The position numbers were made by a program, and so were the translations under genes. From positions 1-39,692 of IMG/VR virus record IMGVR_UViG_3300037189_026252: 39,692 nucleotides of DNA. One strand, 5' to 3'. Below are positions 30,321 to 39,692 of the stretch, piece after piece. Each line of letters begins with the position of its first letter. Position 1 is the stretch's first letter. The notes below the pieces were generated by a model, which was not told where the DNA came from, made no database searches, and saw nothing but the letters and a program-made list of their open reading frames with translations. The DNA is from a virus.

Positions 30321-33300
30321 ATGCCACAAGAAACTAATCTAAATGTATCTCCATATTTTGATGATTTTGATGCTGAAAATAATTACTATAAGGTATTATT
30401 TAAGCCAGGATATCCAGTGCAAGCTAGAGAATTAACTAGCCTACAATCTATACTCCAAAATCAAGTAGAGCAATTCGGTAATCATATATTTAAAGAAGGT
30501 TCTGTAGTTATACCTGGACAACTTTCTCTTGATAACCCATTTCATGCTGTAGAAATTGAACCCGAATTCAATAATTTACCAATTTCAGTATATTTTAATG
30601 AACTTTTAGGTAAAACCATAAGGGGTAGTTCAAGTGATGTGAGTGCAAAGGTTGTTTATGTTTTAGATAAAAATAAGTCAGAAAGAAATAATTATACTTT
30701 ATACGTCCAATATTTAGAAAGTGGTGGGGTTAATTTTGAGAACAAGGTATTCTTCTCAGGTGAGACAATACTAACAGAAACCCCTATAACTTATTCTGGA
30801 ATAACGATCCAATTTGGACAACAAATATGTAACACAATTGCGGCAAATGCAATTTCAGATGGTTCTGCCGTAAAAGTTGCTTCTGGTGTATATTTTATAC
30901 GTGGAGTTTTTGCTAGAGTAAATGAACAAAGAATTTTACTTGACCAGTATGGTACCAAACCATCATATAAAGTTGGTTTTAATGTAATTGAAAGAATTGT
31001 AACTCCTTTTGAAGATGAATCTCTGTACGATAATTCGCAGGGATTTTCTAACTATGCGGCGCCCGGTGCCGATAGATTTCAATTAGAATTAGAATTAAAA
31101 AAATATAATCTAAAGGATAATCCTGATAATTTTGTAGAGATTTTACGAGTTGTTAATGGTACCACTCAATTTTTTGAGAAAAATGCACAATATAACTTAA
31201 TCCGAGATGAATTGGCCCGAAGAACCGCCGATACCAATGGTGATTATTATGTAAAGCCATTTACATTATTTGTAAGAGATTGTCTTAATGACAGAACTCT
31301 CAGTAATGGTATCTATTTTGAAGGACAAAATACCATAAATGGAAATACTCCATTGGAAGAGGTGATGATTTATCAGATCGGACCCGGTAAGGCATATGTC
31401 AATGGTTATGACGTAGAAACAATATCACCAAGATTATTAGAAGTACCTAAGACTAGAACTACGAATAATTTAGTGGATCAAGTTATACCATATAACGCTG
31501 GTCAGTTAGTAGTTCTGAATAATGTTTATGGTTCACCTAATATTGGTTTAGGTACTAATACCACAGTAAACTTGATGGATTCTCGTGTAGGTCCAAGCCC
31601 TTCAGTGGCAACTGGAACTACAATTGGTGTGGCCCGAGTTTATGATTATATACCCGAGAGCAATTATGCTGACGCATCTAGTAATTTAAATATTAGACTT
31701 TTTGATATTCAAACATATACAAAAATTAATCTAACTACACCAATTACTCAGACTACACCTGCTCACATAAAAGGTAAAAGAAGTAACGCAACTGGATATC
31801 TGAAATCAAATGTTTCCAATGGCAGAGAGTTAGTACTATATCAAGTATCTGGTAAATTCTCAGAAAATGAGCCAATATTGATCAATGGTATAGATAATGG
31901 GAGATTAATTGATAATGAAACTGATTATTCTATTTCTGACATAAAATCAATTCATTCTACTGTGGGTGTATCTACATTCAATGCTGATTTTCTGTTAGAT
32001 AACAAATTTTATATTGCCCCTCCAGGTACACAATTTGGTATAACTGCTGCTAGTGGTGGCATAAGTACGGTTTCTTCGGGGATCAGTACAAGTTTTATAA
32101 CTACTATAAAAGCTGGAGACATTATTGCATATTCAAATCCAAACGTATCTAATACTATAATTTATAATAAAGTTGGTCAGATTAGTTCTAATGGTAATTC
32201 CTTTACTGTTTCTGGTATTACCAGCGTCATTAATGTGTGCAACGGTGCATTACCAACTAATGCAATTAGCGTAACAAATATAACCAAAGTAACAACATCA
32301 ATATATTCTCAAAATTCTTCATTATTGACTCAACTGAATCGATTCAACGTCGCTTCACTTAGTCTGGATGGTAATGAAATAATACAGAGAAGGTCTTTTC
32401 CGAATCAAATTGTATCGGCAAACACTATAGTTTTGAATATAGTTGAGGATGATATATTTTTCGACTCATTTGATGAAGATAAATTTGTAATTACCTATAC
32501 TGATGGTTCAATTGAGCCAATGAGAAGTGATAAGTACAATTTAAGTGTTAATGGAAAACAATTACAATTTAATGGACTCAGTAAGGTTAGTGGAGTAGCA
32601 AATGTAATTGCTACGGTAAAAAATGTTAAGCCAAATTCAAAAAATAAAAAATTAAACAAAGTTAATTCTTTAATTATAAGTAATTCAAAATTAACTTCGT
32701 CTGGAACTGCCACCACCTCATTGGGTGACGGATTAACCTATAATAAAATTTATGGAACTAGGGTACAAGATGAGGAAATTAGTTTAAATCTACCAGATGT
32801 TGTTAGAGTATTAGCGGTTTATGAGTCATCTGGCATTGAAGATCCAAAATTACCAACACTACAATTGACTTCATTTACTGGACCAACAAATAGTAATCAA
32901 GATCTCTTTATTGGTGAGCAGATTGTGGGTCAAACGTCTGGAGCAGTTGGTTTAGTAATTAATAAAATTGGTATAAGTGAAATTGAATATGTATACTTAA
33001 ATACATTCAAATTTGCTATCAATGAAATTATAAAATCTAAAGAATCAAACATACAGGCAAATATAATAGCAAAAACATTGGGTGATAACAATATCACTCA
33101 GAACTTTTCTTTTGATTCTGGTCAACGGGATACTATTTTAGATTACTCTAGAATAATTAGAAAGAAGAATGTTATTGAGCCATCTAGAAAAATAAAAATA
33201 ATATTTCAAAATTATTCAATAGATTCAAGTGATGTCGGTGAATTTGTATCCGTCAATAGTTATTCAGCAGAAAACTTTAAATATGATATTTTAAGCTATA

Positions 33301-36300
33301 ATAATGTTCGACTAACTGATTATATTGATATAAGACCAAGAGTAGCACCATATGTTTTAAGTTCTAAATCACCATTTGAATTTGATTCTAGAAATTTTGC
33401 TGCTGATGGGCAATATTCAAGTTATATACTTGCACCTGATCAGAATCTAAGATTAAATTATTCTTATTATTTACCAAGAGTAGACGTAGTATTTTTAAAT
33501 CAAGATGGTACTTTTGAGGTTGTGCAGGGTAATCCCGCTGATAATCCACTACCCCCAGAATATAAAGCAAATGCTTTAGATGTTGCAGTTGTTACTGTTC
33601 CAGCATATGTATATGATGTAAAAAATATTCTAGTAAATATGTCTGAGCATAAGAGATATCGAATGGGTGATATCTCTTTATTGGAAAATAGAATTAAAAA
33701 AATTGAGGAATTCACAGTACTTTCTGCATTAGAAAATAAAACTGAAAACTACGTAATCAAAGATGCTGAAACTGGTTTAGATCGTTTCAAGTGTGGATTC
33801 TTCGTAGATGATTTTAAAAATCATGCGTATCATGATCTACAAAATCTAAACTTTAGAGCTGCTATTGACAAAGAAAAGAAAATATTACGTCCTCTTCATT
33901 ATACAACATCACTTGATTTGCAATTAGGTTCAGAGGCAATTTCTGGAGTGGGTCAAACATTCAATCCAAATGTAGACCAAAGTTATGTGACGGACTTAGG
34001 TTCTCCTGGAATTAGAAAAACAGGTGACTTAATAACACTAAATTATGATGAAGTGTTATATACTGAGCAACAATTAGCAACAAAAACTGAGAGTGTTACT
34101 GCTTTCCTTGTTAGATATTGGGCTGGTCTATTGACACTTAACCCAGCTATTGATACTTGGATCGATGAAAAAGCAATAACAACAACTAGTTTCAATGAAA
34201 TTAGAAATATTGATATACAACCTGACATAAACGTAACAGTAGTTAATAACGTAAATGAAAATGAAATAGTTTGGAGAAACTCTCCTAATGCTCAAAGTGG
34301 ACTACTACCATTTGATTGGCTTCAAAATGCAAGGAACAGAATCGCCCAAGGTGGACAAAACGCACAAGTGGGATGGAGTGGGAATAGCAGGCCAGGATTG
34401 ATTATTGGTAGCAATATTTTCGGCAATCAAAGAAGCCTCGAAATTATAAATGATACAATTAGAATTGATGGTACTTTTTGGACCGCTGGTGATAGTGCAC
34501 TATTGCAACAGTTTGTCCCACCCGATGTCGCTAATCAATTTTTAACAAGAATGGCGGCTTTTCCGGGCTTAGCCTTTGGTCCAGCAGGATTCCTTGAATT
34601 TACTCCACCTAGACTTGTTGAAAGAAGAGAAGCCTCAACCTCACTTAGAACCTCATCAAATACAGTAACAACCATTACTCCAGAGCAAATTATTGAAAAT
34701 GATACAATCTCTAGTTCTATTTCACATTATACTGAGCCAGTTAGATATCTAAGAAGTAGAAATATTGAATTTGATGCTAAGGGACTAAAACCAAGAACAA
34801 TATTCTACAATTTCTTCCAGGGAATTGATATTAGCAAATATGTAACTCCTAAATTACTTGAAATAGAAATGATTTCGGGTAAATTTCTAATCAGTGAAAC
34901 GGTAGTAACTGATCCTAATTTTACATCTCAAAAAATCTCATTCAGACTATGTACACCTAATCATAAAACTGGCCCATATAATGCTCCAATAGAAACTTAT
35001 ACTCTGAATCCATATAATCAGCAACCACTTGAAGCAATTTATAGTGAAACATCAAGTACTTTAAATGTGGATACTCGATCTCTTGAACTAGCCTCCGAGA
35101 TTGATTTTTATGGTCAAGTTGTTATCGACATGCCATTAATCGGCGCTACTTCAGGTGCAGTAGCAAGAGTTAAGAATATCAGGTTGCTTTCTGATAATGG
35201 TGGTAGATTAATTGGATCATTTTATATACCTGATCCCAATGTTGTGGGTAATCCACAATGGATTAATGGTGAAAATACATTTACTACTATAGATACAGAA
35301 ACACTTGATCAAATTAAGTTAATAGAATTTACACCTAATTCTAGAATTAATGAGAGTGCAGCCGAAGCTGAATTTAGTTCAAGTGCAACTGCTAATGTTG
35401 AGGAGACAAATATTCTAACCACAAGAAACGTCAGAATTATACCTCCAAGAAATGTCAATACCACTACAATTACAAATATTAGAACAAATACGACTACAAT
35501 CACTAATGATGTTTTAGCTAGTGCTATTCAAATTGAACAGCCATATGACCCATTAGCCCAGTCATTCTATGTGTTTGAAGACACCGGAGTATTCCTAACT
35601 TCTGTTGATGTTTACTTTGAAATAAGAGATGAGGATAACATCCCAGTTACTCTTCAAATTAGGCCAATGATAGCGGGGGTTCCAAGTAATGTTGTTGTTC
35701 CATTCTCCGAAGTTACCTTAACTCCAGATCAGATTAATTTATCTGTAGACGGTACAGTTGCAACTAAATTTACTTTCCCCTCACCAGTTTATCTACAAGG
35801 TCCACAACAACAAACAGTAAGACAGGCACCTATTGCAAGTCAAACTCAAGCAGAATATGCTATTGTACTATTATCTAATAGTTCAAATTATAGAGTATTC
35901 GTCACTGAATTGGGCCAGAATGATATTCTAACGGGCGTTAAGGTATCAAGACAACCAACACTTGGTAGCATGTTTAAGTCTCAGAATGGTACTGTGTGGA
36001 CTCCATCTCAATTAGAAGACCTGAAGTATAGAATATACAGAGCGGATTTCCAAGGCGAAGGAGTATTGAGATTGTTTAATCCTAAATTAGGATTAGGTAA
36101 TAAGAAAGTTTCAGTAACTGGACCAAACCAATTTGAATTCTTATCTAAGAGAATTGTGGTTGGATTGGGTTCAACTGGATATTCATCGAATGTCTCAACT
36201 GGTGTAACCGTTATTCAAAATTCAACCATGGCCTCAGGTACCTTAATTGGTATTGCTGGCGCTGTGACTTCTGGGGCTGGCACTACTATTTCTTCTGTTG

Positions 36301-38057
36301 GTATTGGATATACTAATGGTACTTTTTCGGGAGTTGAACTAGTTACCGAAACTGGATTTGGTATTGGCGCTATAGCGAATATTGGAGTCGTAAATAGTGG
36401 AATTGCTACCGTTATCATTACGAATGGTGGTATTGGTTATCAAATTGGTGATTCTTTAGAAGTGCCACCACTGGGTCAAGGGGTTGGATTTGGTGGTAAA
36501 GTTACTGTTACTTCAGTAAATTCATTTAACACCTTTATATTAGACGAGGTTCAGGGTAATTTTGTAGTTGGTGTTTCTACTCTAAGTTATGTTAATTCTG
36601 CTGGTATAACAACTTCTGTTGGTCCTGGTGTAACAATATCATCAATTACCGAAGATCAATATTATGATGGTCTACATATGAAGATTTATCAACAAAACCA
36701 TAGTATGCATTCATACGAAAATTATGTTGAAATAAGTGATTTCAGGCCATTAAATAGTGAGATTAATAGTAATACCACTGAATTAATTTCAGCAACGGAA
36801 AATACTTCAATTCCAATTGTATCTTCAACTGGATTCCAATTATTTGAAGGCCAAGAGGTAAATATAATAAATCCTGGTTATGTCATCATTGGAAATGAGG
36901 TTATTTCGTATACTGGGACTACCGCAAATTCCTTAACCGGTATTACTCGTCAAATCGATGGTACTAAATCAATAGCATATTCGATTGGAACTCCTGTTTA
37001 CAGGTATGAATTCAACGGGGTATCTCTGAGAAGAATAAACAAAATTCATAACTTTAGTGAAGTTGATTCTAATACCGAAAAATATCCAATTGATTTGAAT
37101 AGCTATTATATTAAAGTTGATATGAGCGAAACGGATTTTGATAATAAGAATATTGGATTAAATAGAGAGAATGATCTATACTTTAGAAGAAATATTCAGG
37201 GTGGCCAATCTGGTGTTGTGGTTTCGAATAACATTCAATATGAATCAATTACGCCAAGTATTGCAAATATCATTCCAGCCAAAACCAATATTGTAACTAA
37301 AATTAGAACATTTACTGGATCTAGTGTTGGTGGTAATGAGAAATCGTTTACTGATCGTGGATTTGAAATTATTTCTTTAAATGATCCCACCTATTTTACT
37401 GAGCCCAAATTAATTTGTTCAAAGGTAAATGAGGATAGGTTTATTACTGAATCTCCAGGAAATAGATCACTAACGGTGGAATTATTATTATCCACTAATG
37501 ATAGGAGAGTTTCACCTGTAATCGATAGCATTAATACTGCAGTTACATTGTCTTCTAATTTGGTAAACAGTCCGAATGGAATTGGTAAATTGGCAACTTA
37601 TTCTACTAACAATAAAGTAAGAAGTTCTAATAACGATGATCATTCTGCGGTATACATATCCAAGGCCACTAGATTAAAAATCCCTGCCAATTCACTTAAG
37701 GTTATATTAAGTGCAAGTAGAAATGATTTAAATGATATAAGAGTTCTTTATCAGATCTTCAGGGATGATGAATCAAATTCCGCACCATCATTTGAATTAT
37801 TCCCTGGATATTCAAATTACAGAATAGATGGTGTTGGGATCAAACGAGTTATTGATCCTTCTCAAAATGACGGATCAGCAGATTCCGAATATAGAGAAAC
37901 AACTGATAGGTCGTTTAAAGACTACGAATATTCCGTCGATGATTTACCTGATTTTAATGCATTTGCAATTAAAATAGTAATGGCAAGTAGCAACCAGGCA
38001 ACCCCACCTCTAATTCGACAGTTGAGAGCAATCGCTACTGTTAAGCCTAGGATTTGA
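30321..38057 (+). CDS. Giant DUF4815-type virion structural protein (2578 aa)
   Basis: The N-terminus (YFDDFDAENNYYKVLFKPGY, then PVQARELTSLQSILQNQVEQ) is typical of DUF4815 proteins found in tail or fibre components of large phages. The middle contains long low-identity beta regions. At about 1960-2050 lie Gly-rich repeats (SSVGIGYTNG, TNGGIGYQIGDSLEVPP) like those of the gp7-like giant. At about 2170-2230 there is a module containing GNEVISYTGTTANSLTGITR. The C-terminal 350 residues look globular. Between gp8 and gp13, T4 carries genes 9-12 and wac; here this protein fills that interval and may supply the outer baseplate and fibre functions (inference). Confidence 0.72.
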   Translation: MPQETNLNVSPYFDDFDAENNYYKVLFKPGYPVQARELTSLQSILQNQVEQFGNHIFKEGSVVIPGQLSLDNPFHAVEIEPEFNNLPISVYFNELLGKTIRGSSSDVSAKVVYVLDKNKSERNNYTLYVQYLESGGVNFENKVFFSGETILTETPITYSGITIQFGQQICNTIAANAISDGSAVKVASGVYFIRGVFARVNEQRILLDQYGTKPSYKVGFNVIERIVTPFEDESLYDNSQGFSNYAAPGADRFQLELELKKYNLKDNPDNFVEILRVVNGTTQFFEKNAQYNLIRDELARRTADTNGDYYVKPFTLFVRDCLNDRTLSNGIYFEGQNTINGNTPLEEVMIYQIGPGKAYVNGYDVETISPRLLEVPKTRTTNNLVDQVIPYNAGQLVVLNNVYGSPNIGLGTNTTVNLMDSRVGPSPSVATGTTIGVARVYDYIPESNYADASSNLNIRLFDIQTYTKINLTTPITQTTPAHIKGKRSNATGYLKSNVSNGRELVLYQVSGKFSENEPILINGIDNGRLIDNETDYSISDIKSIHSTVGVSTFNADFLLDNKFYIAPPGTQFGITAASGGISTVSSGISTSFITTIKAGDIIAYSNPNVSNTIIYNKVGQISSNGNSFTVSGITSVINVCNGALPTNAISVTNITKVTTSIYSQNSSLLTQLNRFNVASLSLDGNEIIQRRSFPNQIVSANTIVLNIVEDDIFFDSFDEDKFVITYTDGSIEPMRSDKYNLSVNGKQLQFNGLSKVSGVANVIATVKNVKPNSKNKKLNKVNSLIISNSKLTSSGTATTSLGDGLTYNKIYGTRVQDEEISLNLPDVVRVLAVYESSGIEDPKLPTLQLTSFTGPTNSNQDLFIGEQIVGQTSGAVGLVINKIGISEIEYVYLNTFKFAINEIIKSKESNIQANIIAKTLGDNNITQNFSFDSGQRDTILDYSRIIRKKNVIEPSRKIKIIFQNYSIDSSDVGEFVSVNSYSAENFKYDILSYNNVRLTDYIDIRPRVAPYVLSSKSPFEFDSRNFAADGQYSSYILAPDQNLRLNYSYYLPRVDVVFLNQDGTFEVVQGNPADNPLPPEYKANALDVAVVTVPAYVYDVKNILVNMSEHKRYRMGDISLLENRIKKIEEFTVLSALENKTENYVIKDAETGLDRFKCGFFVDDFKNHAYHDLQNLNFRAAIDKEKKILRPLHYTTSLDLQLGSEAISGVGQTFNPNVDQSYVTDLGSPGIRKTGDLITLNYDEVLYTEQQLATKTESVTAFLVRYWAGLLTLNPAIDTWIDEKAITTTSFNEIRNIDIQPDINVTVVNNVNENEIVWRNSPNAQSGLLPFDWLQNARNRIAQGGQNAQVGWSGNSRPGLIIGSNIFGNQRSLEIINDTIRIDGTFWTAGDSALLQQFVPPDVANQFLTRMAAFPGLAFGPAGFLEFTPPRLVERREASTSLRTSSNTVTTITPEQIIENDTISSSISHYTEPVRYLRSRNIEFDAKGLKPRTIFYNFFQGIDISKYVTPKLLEIEMISGKFLISETVVTDPNFTSQKISFRLCTPNHKTGPYNAPIETYTLNPYNQQPLEAIYSETSSTLNVDTRSLELASEIDFYGQVVIDMPLIGATSGAVARVKNIRLLSDNGGRLIGSFYIPDPNVVGNPQWINGENTFTTIDTETLDQIKLIEFTPNSRINESAAEAEFSSSATANVEETNILTTRNVRIIPPRNVNTTTITNIRTNTTTITNDVLASAIQIEQPYDPLAQSFYVFEDTGVFLTSVDVYFEIRDEDNIPVTLQIRPMIAGVPSNVVVPFSEVTLTPDQINLSVDGTVATKFTFPSPVYLQGPQQQTVRQAPIASQTQAEYAIVLLSNSSNYRVFVTELGQNDILTGVKVSRQPTLGSMFKSQNGTVWTPSQLEDLKYRIYRADFQGEGVLRLFNPKLGLGNKKVSVTGPNQFEFLSKRIVVGLGSTGYSSNVSTGVTVIQNSTMASGTLIGIAGAVTSGAGTTISSVGIGYTNGTFSGVELVTETGFGIGAIANIGVVNSGIATVIITNGGIGYQIGDSLEVPPLGQGVGFGGKVTVTSVNSFNTFILDEVQGNFVVGVSTLSYVNSAGITTSVGPGVTISSITEDQYYDGLHMKIYQQNHSMHSYENYVEISDFRPLNSEINSNTTELISATENTSIPIVSSTGFQLFEGQEVNIINPGYVIIGNEVISYTGTTANSLTGITRQIDGTKSIAYSIGTPVYRYEFNGVSLRRINKIHNFSEVDSNTEKYPIDLNSYYIKVDMSETDFDNKNIGLNRENDLYFRRNIQGGQSGVVVSNNIQYESITPSIANIIPAKTNIVTKIRTFTGSSVGGNEKSFTDRGFEIISLNDPTYFTEPKLICSKVNEDRFITESPGNRSLTVELLLSTNDRRVSPVIDSINTAVTLSSNLVNSPNGIGKLATYSTNNKVRSSNNDDHSAVYISKATRLKIPANSLKVILSASRNDLNDIRVLYQIFRDDESNSAPSFELFPGYSNYRIDGVGIKRVIDPSQNDGSADSEYRETTDRSFKDYEYSVDDLPDFNAFAIKIVMASSNQATPPLIRQLRAIATVKPRI

Positions 38058-38059
38058 AC

Positions 38060-38290
38060 ATGGATTACATAAAGGTAAAAGATAAAGATAATCTCTTACG
38101 AGATGTCAACTCAAATGGAATAGTTAACACCGATGTGGAGTCTTATGCGATATATGCTGACAATTACAAAAGGCGACTAAATTCTATCAAAAGAGTTGAA
38201 AGATTAGAAGATCAAGTTGATGAAATTAAAGATGATATAAGTGAAATAAAAACTTTACTTCTTCATTTGGTAAACCAAACTAATCATTAA
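38060..38290 (+). CDS. Small coiled-coil protein (76 aa)
   Basis: MDYIKVKDKDNLLRDVNSNG leads into VERLEDQVDEIKDDISEIKT, a clear heptad coiled coil ending LLLHLVNQTNH. Proteins of this shape sit just before gp13 in T4-like cyanophages I know of. ATG 38060 is preferred to the overlapping TTG 38054. It may be a small fibre or wac-like component, but it is far shorter than T4 fibritin, so the role is open. Confidence 0.65.
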   Translation: MDYIKVKDKDNLLRDVNSNGIVNTDVESYAIYADNYKRRLNSIKRVERLEDQVDEIKDDISEIKTLLLHLVNQTNH

Positions 38291-38313
38291 ATAGTAATAT
38301 ATTGTAAAAACCA

Positions 38314-39132
38314 ATGGCTAAACCCTCCTCTAGACGCGAACTTATTGATTATTGTAAAAGAAAATTAGGGGCACCTGTACTAGAAATTAATGTTGCCGAT
38401 GAGCAAATTGAAGATCTAGTTGATGATGCTGTTCAATTTTTCCAAGAAAGACATTTTGATGGTGTAGCCCAGACCTTTCTAAAATATCAAATAACTCAAG
38501 AAGATATTGATAGGGCAAAAGGTAAATCTGGTACCGGTCAATTATCTAAAGTTGGAACAGCTAAAACATATACGTACTCGGAAAATTCAAATTATATTGA
38601 AATTCCCGACCATATTATTGGTATCAATAAAATATTCAAATTGTTCGGGGGTAACAGTTTGGGATATGGTATGTTTAATTTTAAATATCAATTATTTTTA
38701 AATGATATTTATTATTGGGGTTCTGTCGATATTTTATCCTACTTTATGGTTAAGCGATATATTGAAGATTTAGATTGGATTTTAAGTCCAGATACAATGG
38801 TGAGATTCAATAAGCGCGACTCTAAACTCTACGTTGATATTAATTGGTCAAGTGTTTCACCAGGAAATATTCTTCTAATCGATTGTTACAGAGCATTGGA
38901 TCCGACAGATTCCACAAAAGTGTGGAACGATAGTTTCTTAAAGCAATATCTAACAGCTTTGATCAAAAGACAATGGGGACAGAATCTAATTAAATTCAGA
39001 GGAGTAAAGCTTCCAGGTGGAGTCGAACTTAATGGAAGAGAAATATATGAAGATGGTCAAAGGGAAATTGATATACTCATGGAAAGAATGAGTTCGACAT
39101 ATGAAGAACCACCTTTCGATCTTGTGGGATAA
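38314..39132 (+). CDS. 13: Neck protein gp13
   Basis: SRRELIDYCKRKLGAPVLEI and VADEQIEDLVDDAVQFFQER at the N-terminus are the signature of T4-like gp13, followed by YIEIPDHIIGINKIF. The protein is 272 residues (T4: 309). gp13 with gp14 closes the filled head and forms the neck to which the tail joins. The gp14 gene starts 4 nt after the stop, so the two are co-translated. Confidence 0.92.
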   Translation: MAKPSSRRELIDYCKRKLGAPVLEINVADEQIEDLVDDAVQFFQERHFDGVAQTFLKYQITQEDIDRAKGKSGTGQLSKVGTAKTYTYSENSNYIEIPDHIIGINKIFKLFGGNSLGYGMFNFKYQLFLNDIYYWGSVDILSYFMVKRYIEDLDWILSPDTMVRFNKRDSKLYVDINWSSVSPGNILLIDCYRALDPTDSTKVWNDSFLKQYLTALIKRQWGQNLIKFRGVKLPGGVELNGREIYEDGQREIDILMERMSSTYEEPPFDLVG

Positions 39133-39135
39133 AAT

Positions 39136-39692
39136 ATGTTAAATCCATTTTTTCTTCAGGGGTCTAGAACTGAACAAGGGCTTATACAGGATCTAATTAA
39201 TGAAACCATTCAAATGCATGGCGTTGAAATATATTATCTACCAAGGCAATATGTAACAAAACGTACAGTAGTTCGTGAAGTTATTGAGTCTAAATTTTCC
39301 ACTGCTTTTCCCATAGAAGCATATGTCGATACATATGAAGGATATGAAGGCGCCGGGGTCCTTCTGAGTAAGTTTGGAATTCAACCAAATAATGATTTAT
39401 CTCTTATAATATCTAAAGAAAGATATGAGAATTACATCACTCCACTTATCACTAATTTACCTAACGTGGAATTACCCACTAGACCAAAAGAAGGTGATTT
39501 GATCTGGTTTCCTTTGGGCGACAGATTATTTGAAATTAAATTTGTTGAGCACGAAATACCATTTTATCAATTACAAAATACATACGTATATAATCTAAGA
39601 TGCGAATTGTTTAGATATCAAGATGAGATTATTGCAACCGGAATTGATAATATTGATGACAATATACTTGATGTAGGTTATGTCGAAGTCTA
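39136..39692 (+). CDS. 14: Neck protein gp14 (partial, runs off the right edge)
   Basis: The first 185 residues are present: MLNPFFLQGSRTEQGLIQDL at the start, then GVEIYYLPRQYV and EGDLIWFPLGDRLFEIKFVE. This matches the N-terminal two thirds of T4-like gp14 (256 residues in T4). It assembles with gp13 at the head-tail junction. There is no frameshift in the visible part. Confidence 0.92.
   Translation, partial: MLNPFFLQGSRTEQGLIQDLINETIQMHGVEIYYLPRQYVTKRTVVREVIESKFSTAFPIEAYVDTYEGYEGAGVLLSKFGIQPNNDLSLIISKERYENYITPLITNLPNVELPTRPKEGDLIWFPLGDRLFEIKFVEHEIPFYQLQNTYVYNLRCELFRYQDEIIATGIDNIDDNILDVGYVEV

Noticed and set aside
38507-38701. Plus-strand frame inside gp13
   Set aside because: gp13 is intact and recognisable in the other frame.

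Overview
The window is a stretch of a T4-like myovirus genome, and the host is most likely a cyanobacterium. The phage assignment rests on an ordered set of T4-type baseplate and neck genes: gp25, gp6, a gp7-like giant protein, gp8, gp13 and the start of gp14. It also rests on T4-type late promoters (TATAAATA at 112 and 28707, CATAAATAC on the minus strand at 14301). The cyanobacterial assignment is an inference from an AbrB-like regulator of the cyanobacterial/cyanophage type (9973-10377), a DUF4815-type giant virion protein, and small proteins of a kind I associate with cyanophages (11146, 12754, 38060). No tRNA, rRNA, CRISPR array or insertion sequence was recognised.

Region 1 (1-2.0 kb) holds the end of a possible membrane mini-protein, an SGNH/GDSL hydrolase behind a late promoter and a long leader, and three small unknown genes. 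Region 2 (2.2-10.8 kb) is an accessory array of short genes, all on the plus strand and mostly monocistronic. The typical unit is: a -10 hexamer 24-30 nt before the start codon, one gene, often an intrinsic terminator, then a recurring intergenic module of about 70 bp (eight copies) that begins GCAGG and ends TCTAGCA. This resembles the promoter/stem-loop cassettes (PeSLs) known from variable regions of T4-type phages, but this family is more elaborate and may also encode a leader peptide. Recognisable products are a GP88-like protein, two paralogs with a CGTTHCLAGWA motif, a protein with an L7/L12-C-terminal-like segment, an AbrB-like regulator and a 2H phosphoesterase-like protein. The rest are hypothetical.

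Region 3 (10.8-14.6 kb) is the junction to late genes. It has a consensus sigma70 promoter with no adjacent gene, a glycosyltransferase, an inserted HNH homing endonuclease, two small genes, and a three-gene minus-strand operon. All three operon proteins begin with MKTY(S/R)QFI(K/T/S)E(G/A). That is very close to the capsid-targeting sequence of T4 internal head proteins (MKTYQEFIAE), which the gp21 prohead protease removes. Two of the three carry a GNAT-acetyltransferase-like domain. I infer a set of capsid-packaged proteins delivered with the DNA. This is the most interesting find in the window.

Region 4 (14.6-39.7 kb) is an AT-richer structural operon with start/stop overlaps. It runs gp25, gp6, a 2845-residue gp7-like protein, a 1081-residue repeat protein, gp8, a 2578-residue DUF4815-type protein, a coiled-coil mini-protein, gp13 and partial gp14. 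The three large proteins share repeat modules. The DUF4815-type protein and the mini-protein occupy the interval that holds genes 9-12 and wac in T4.
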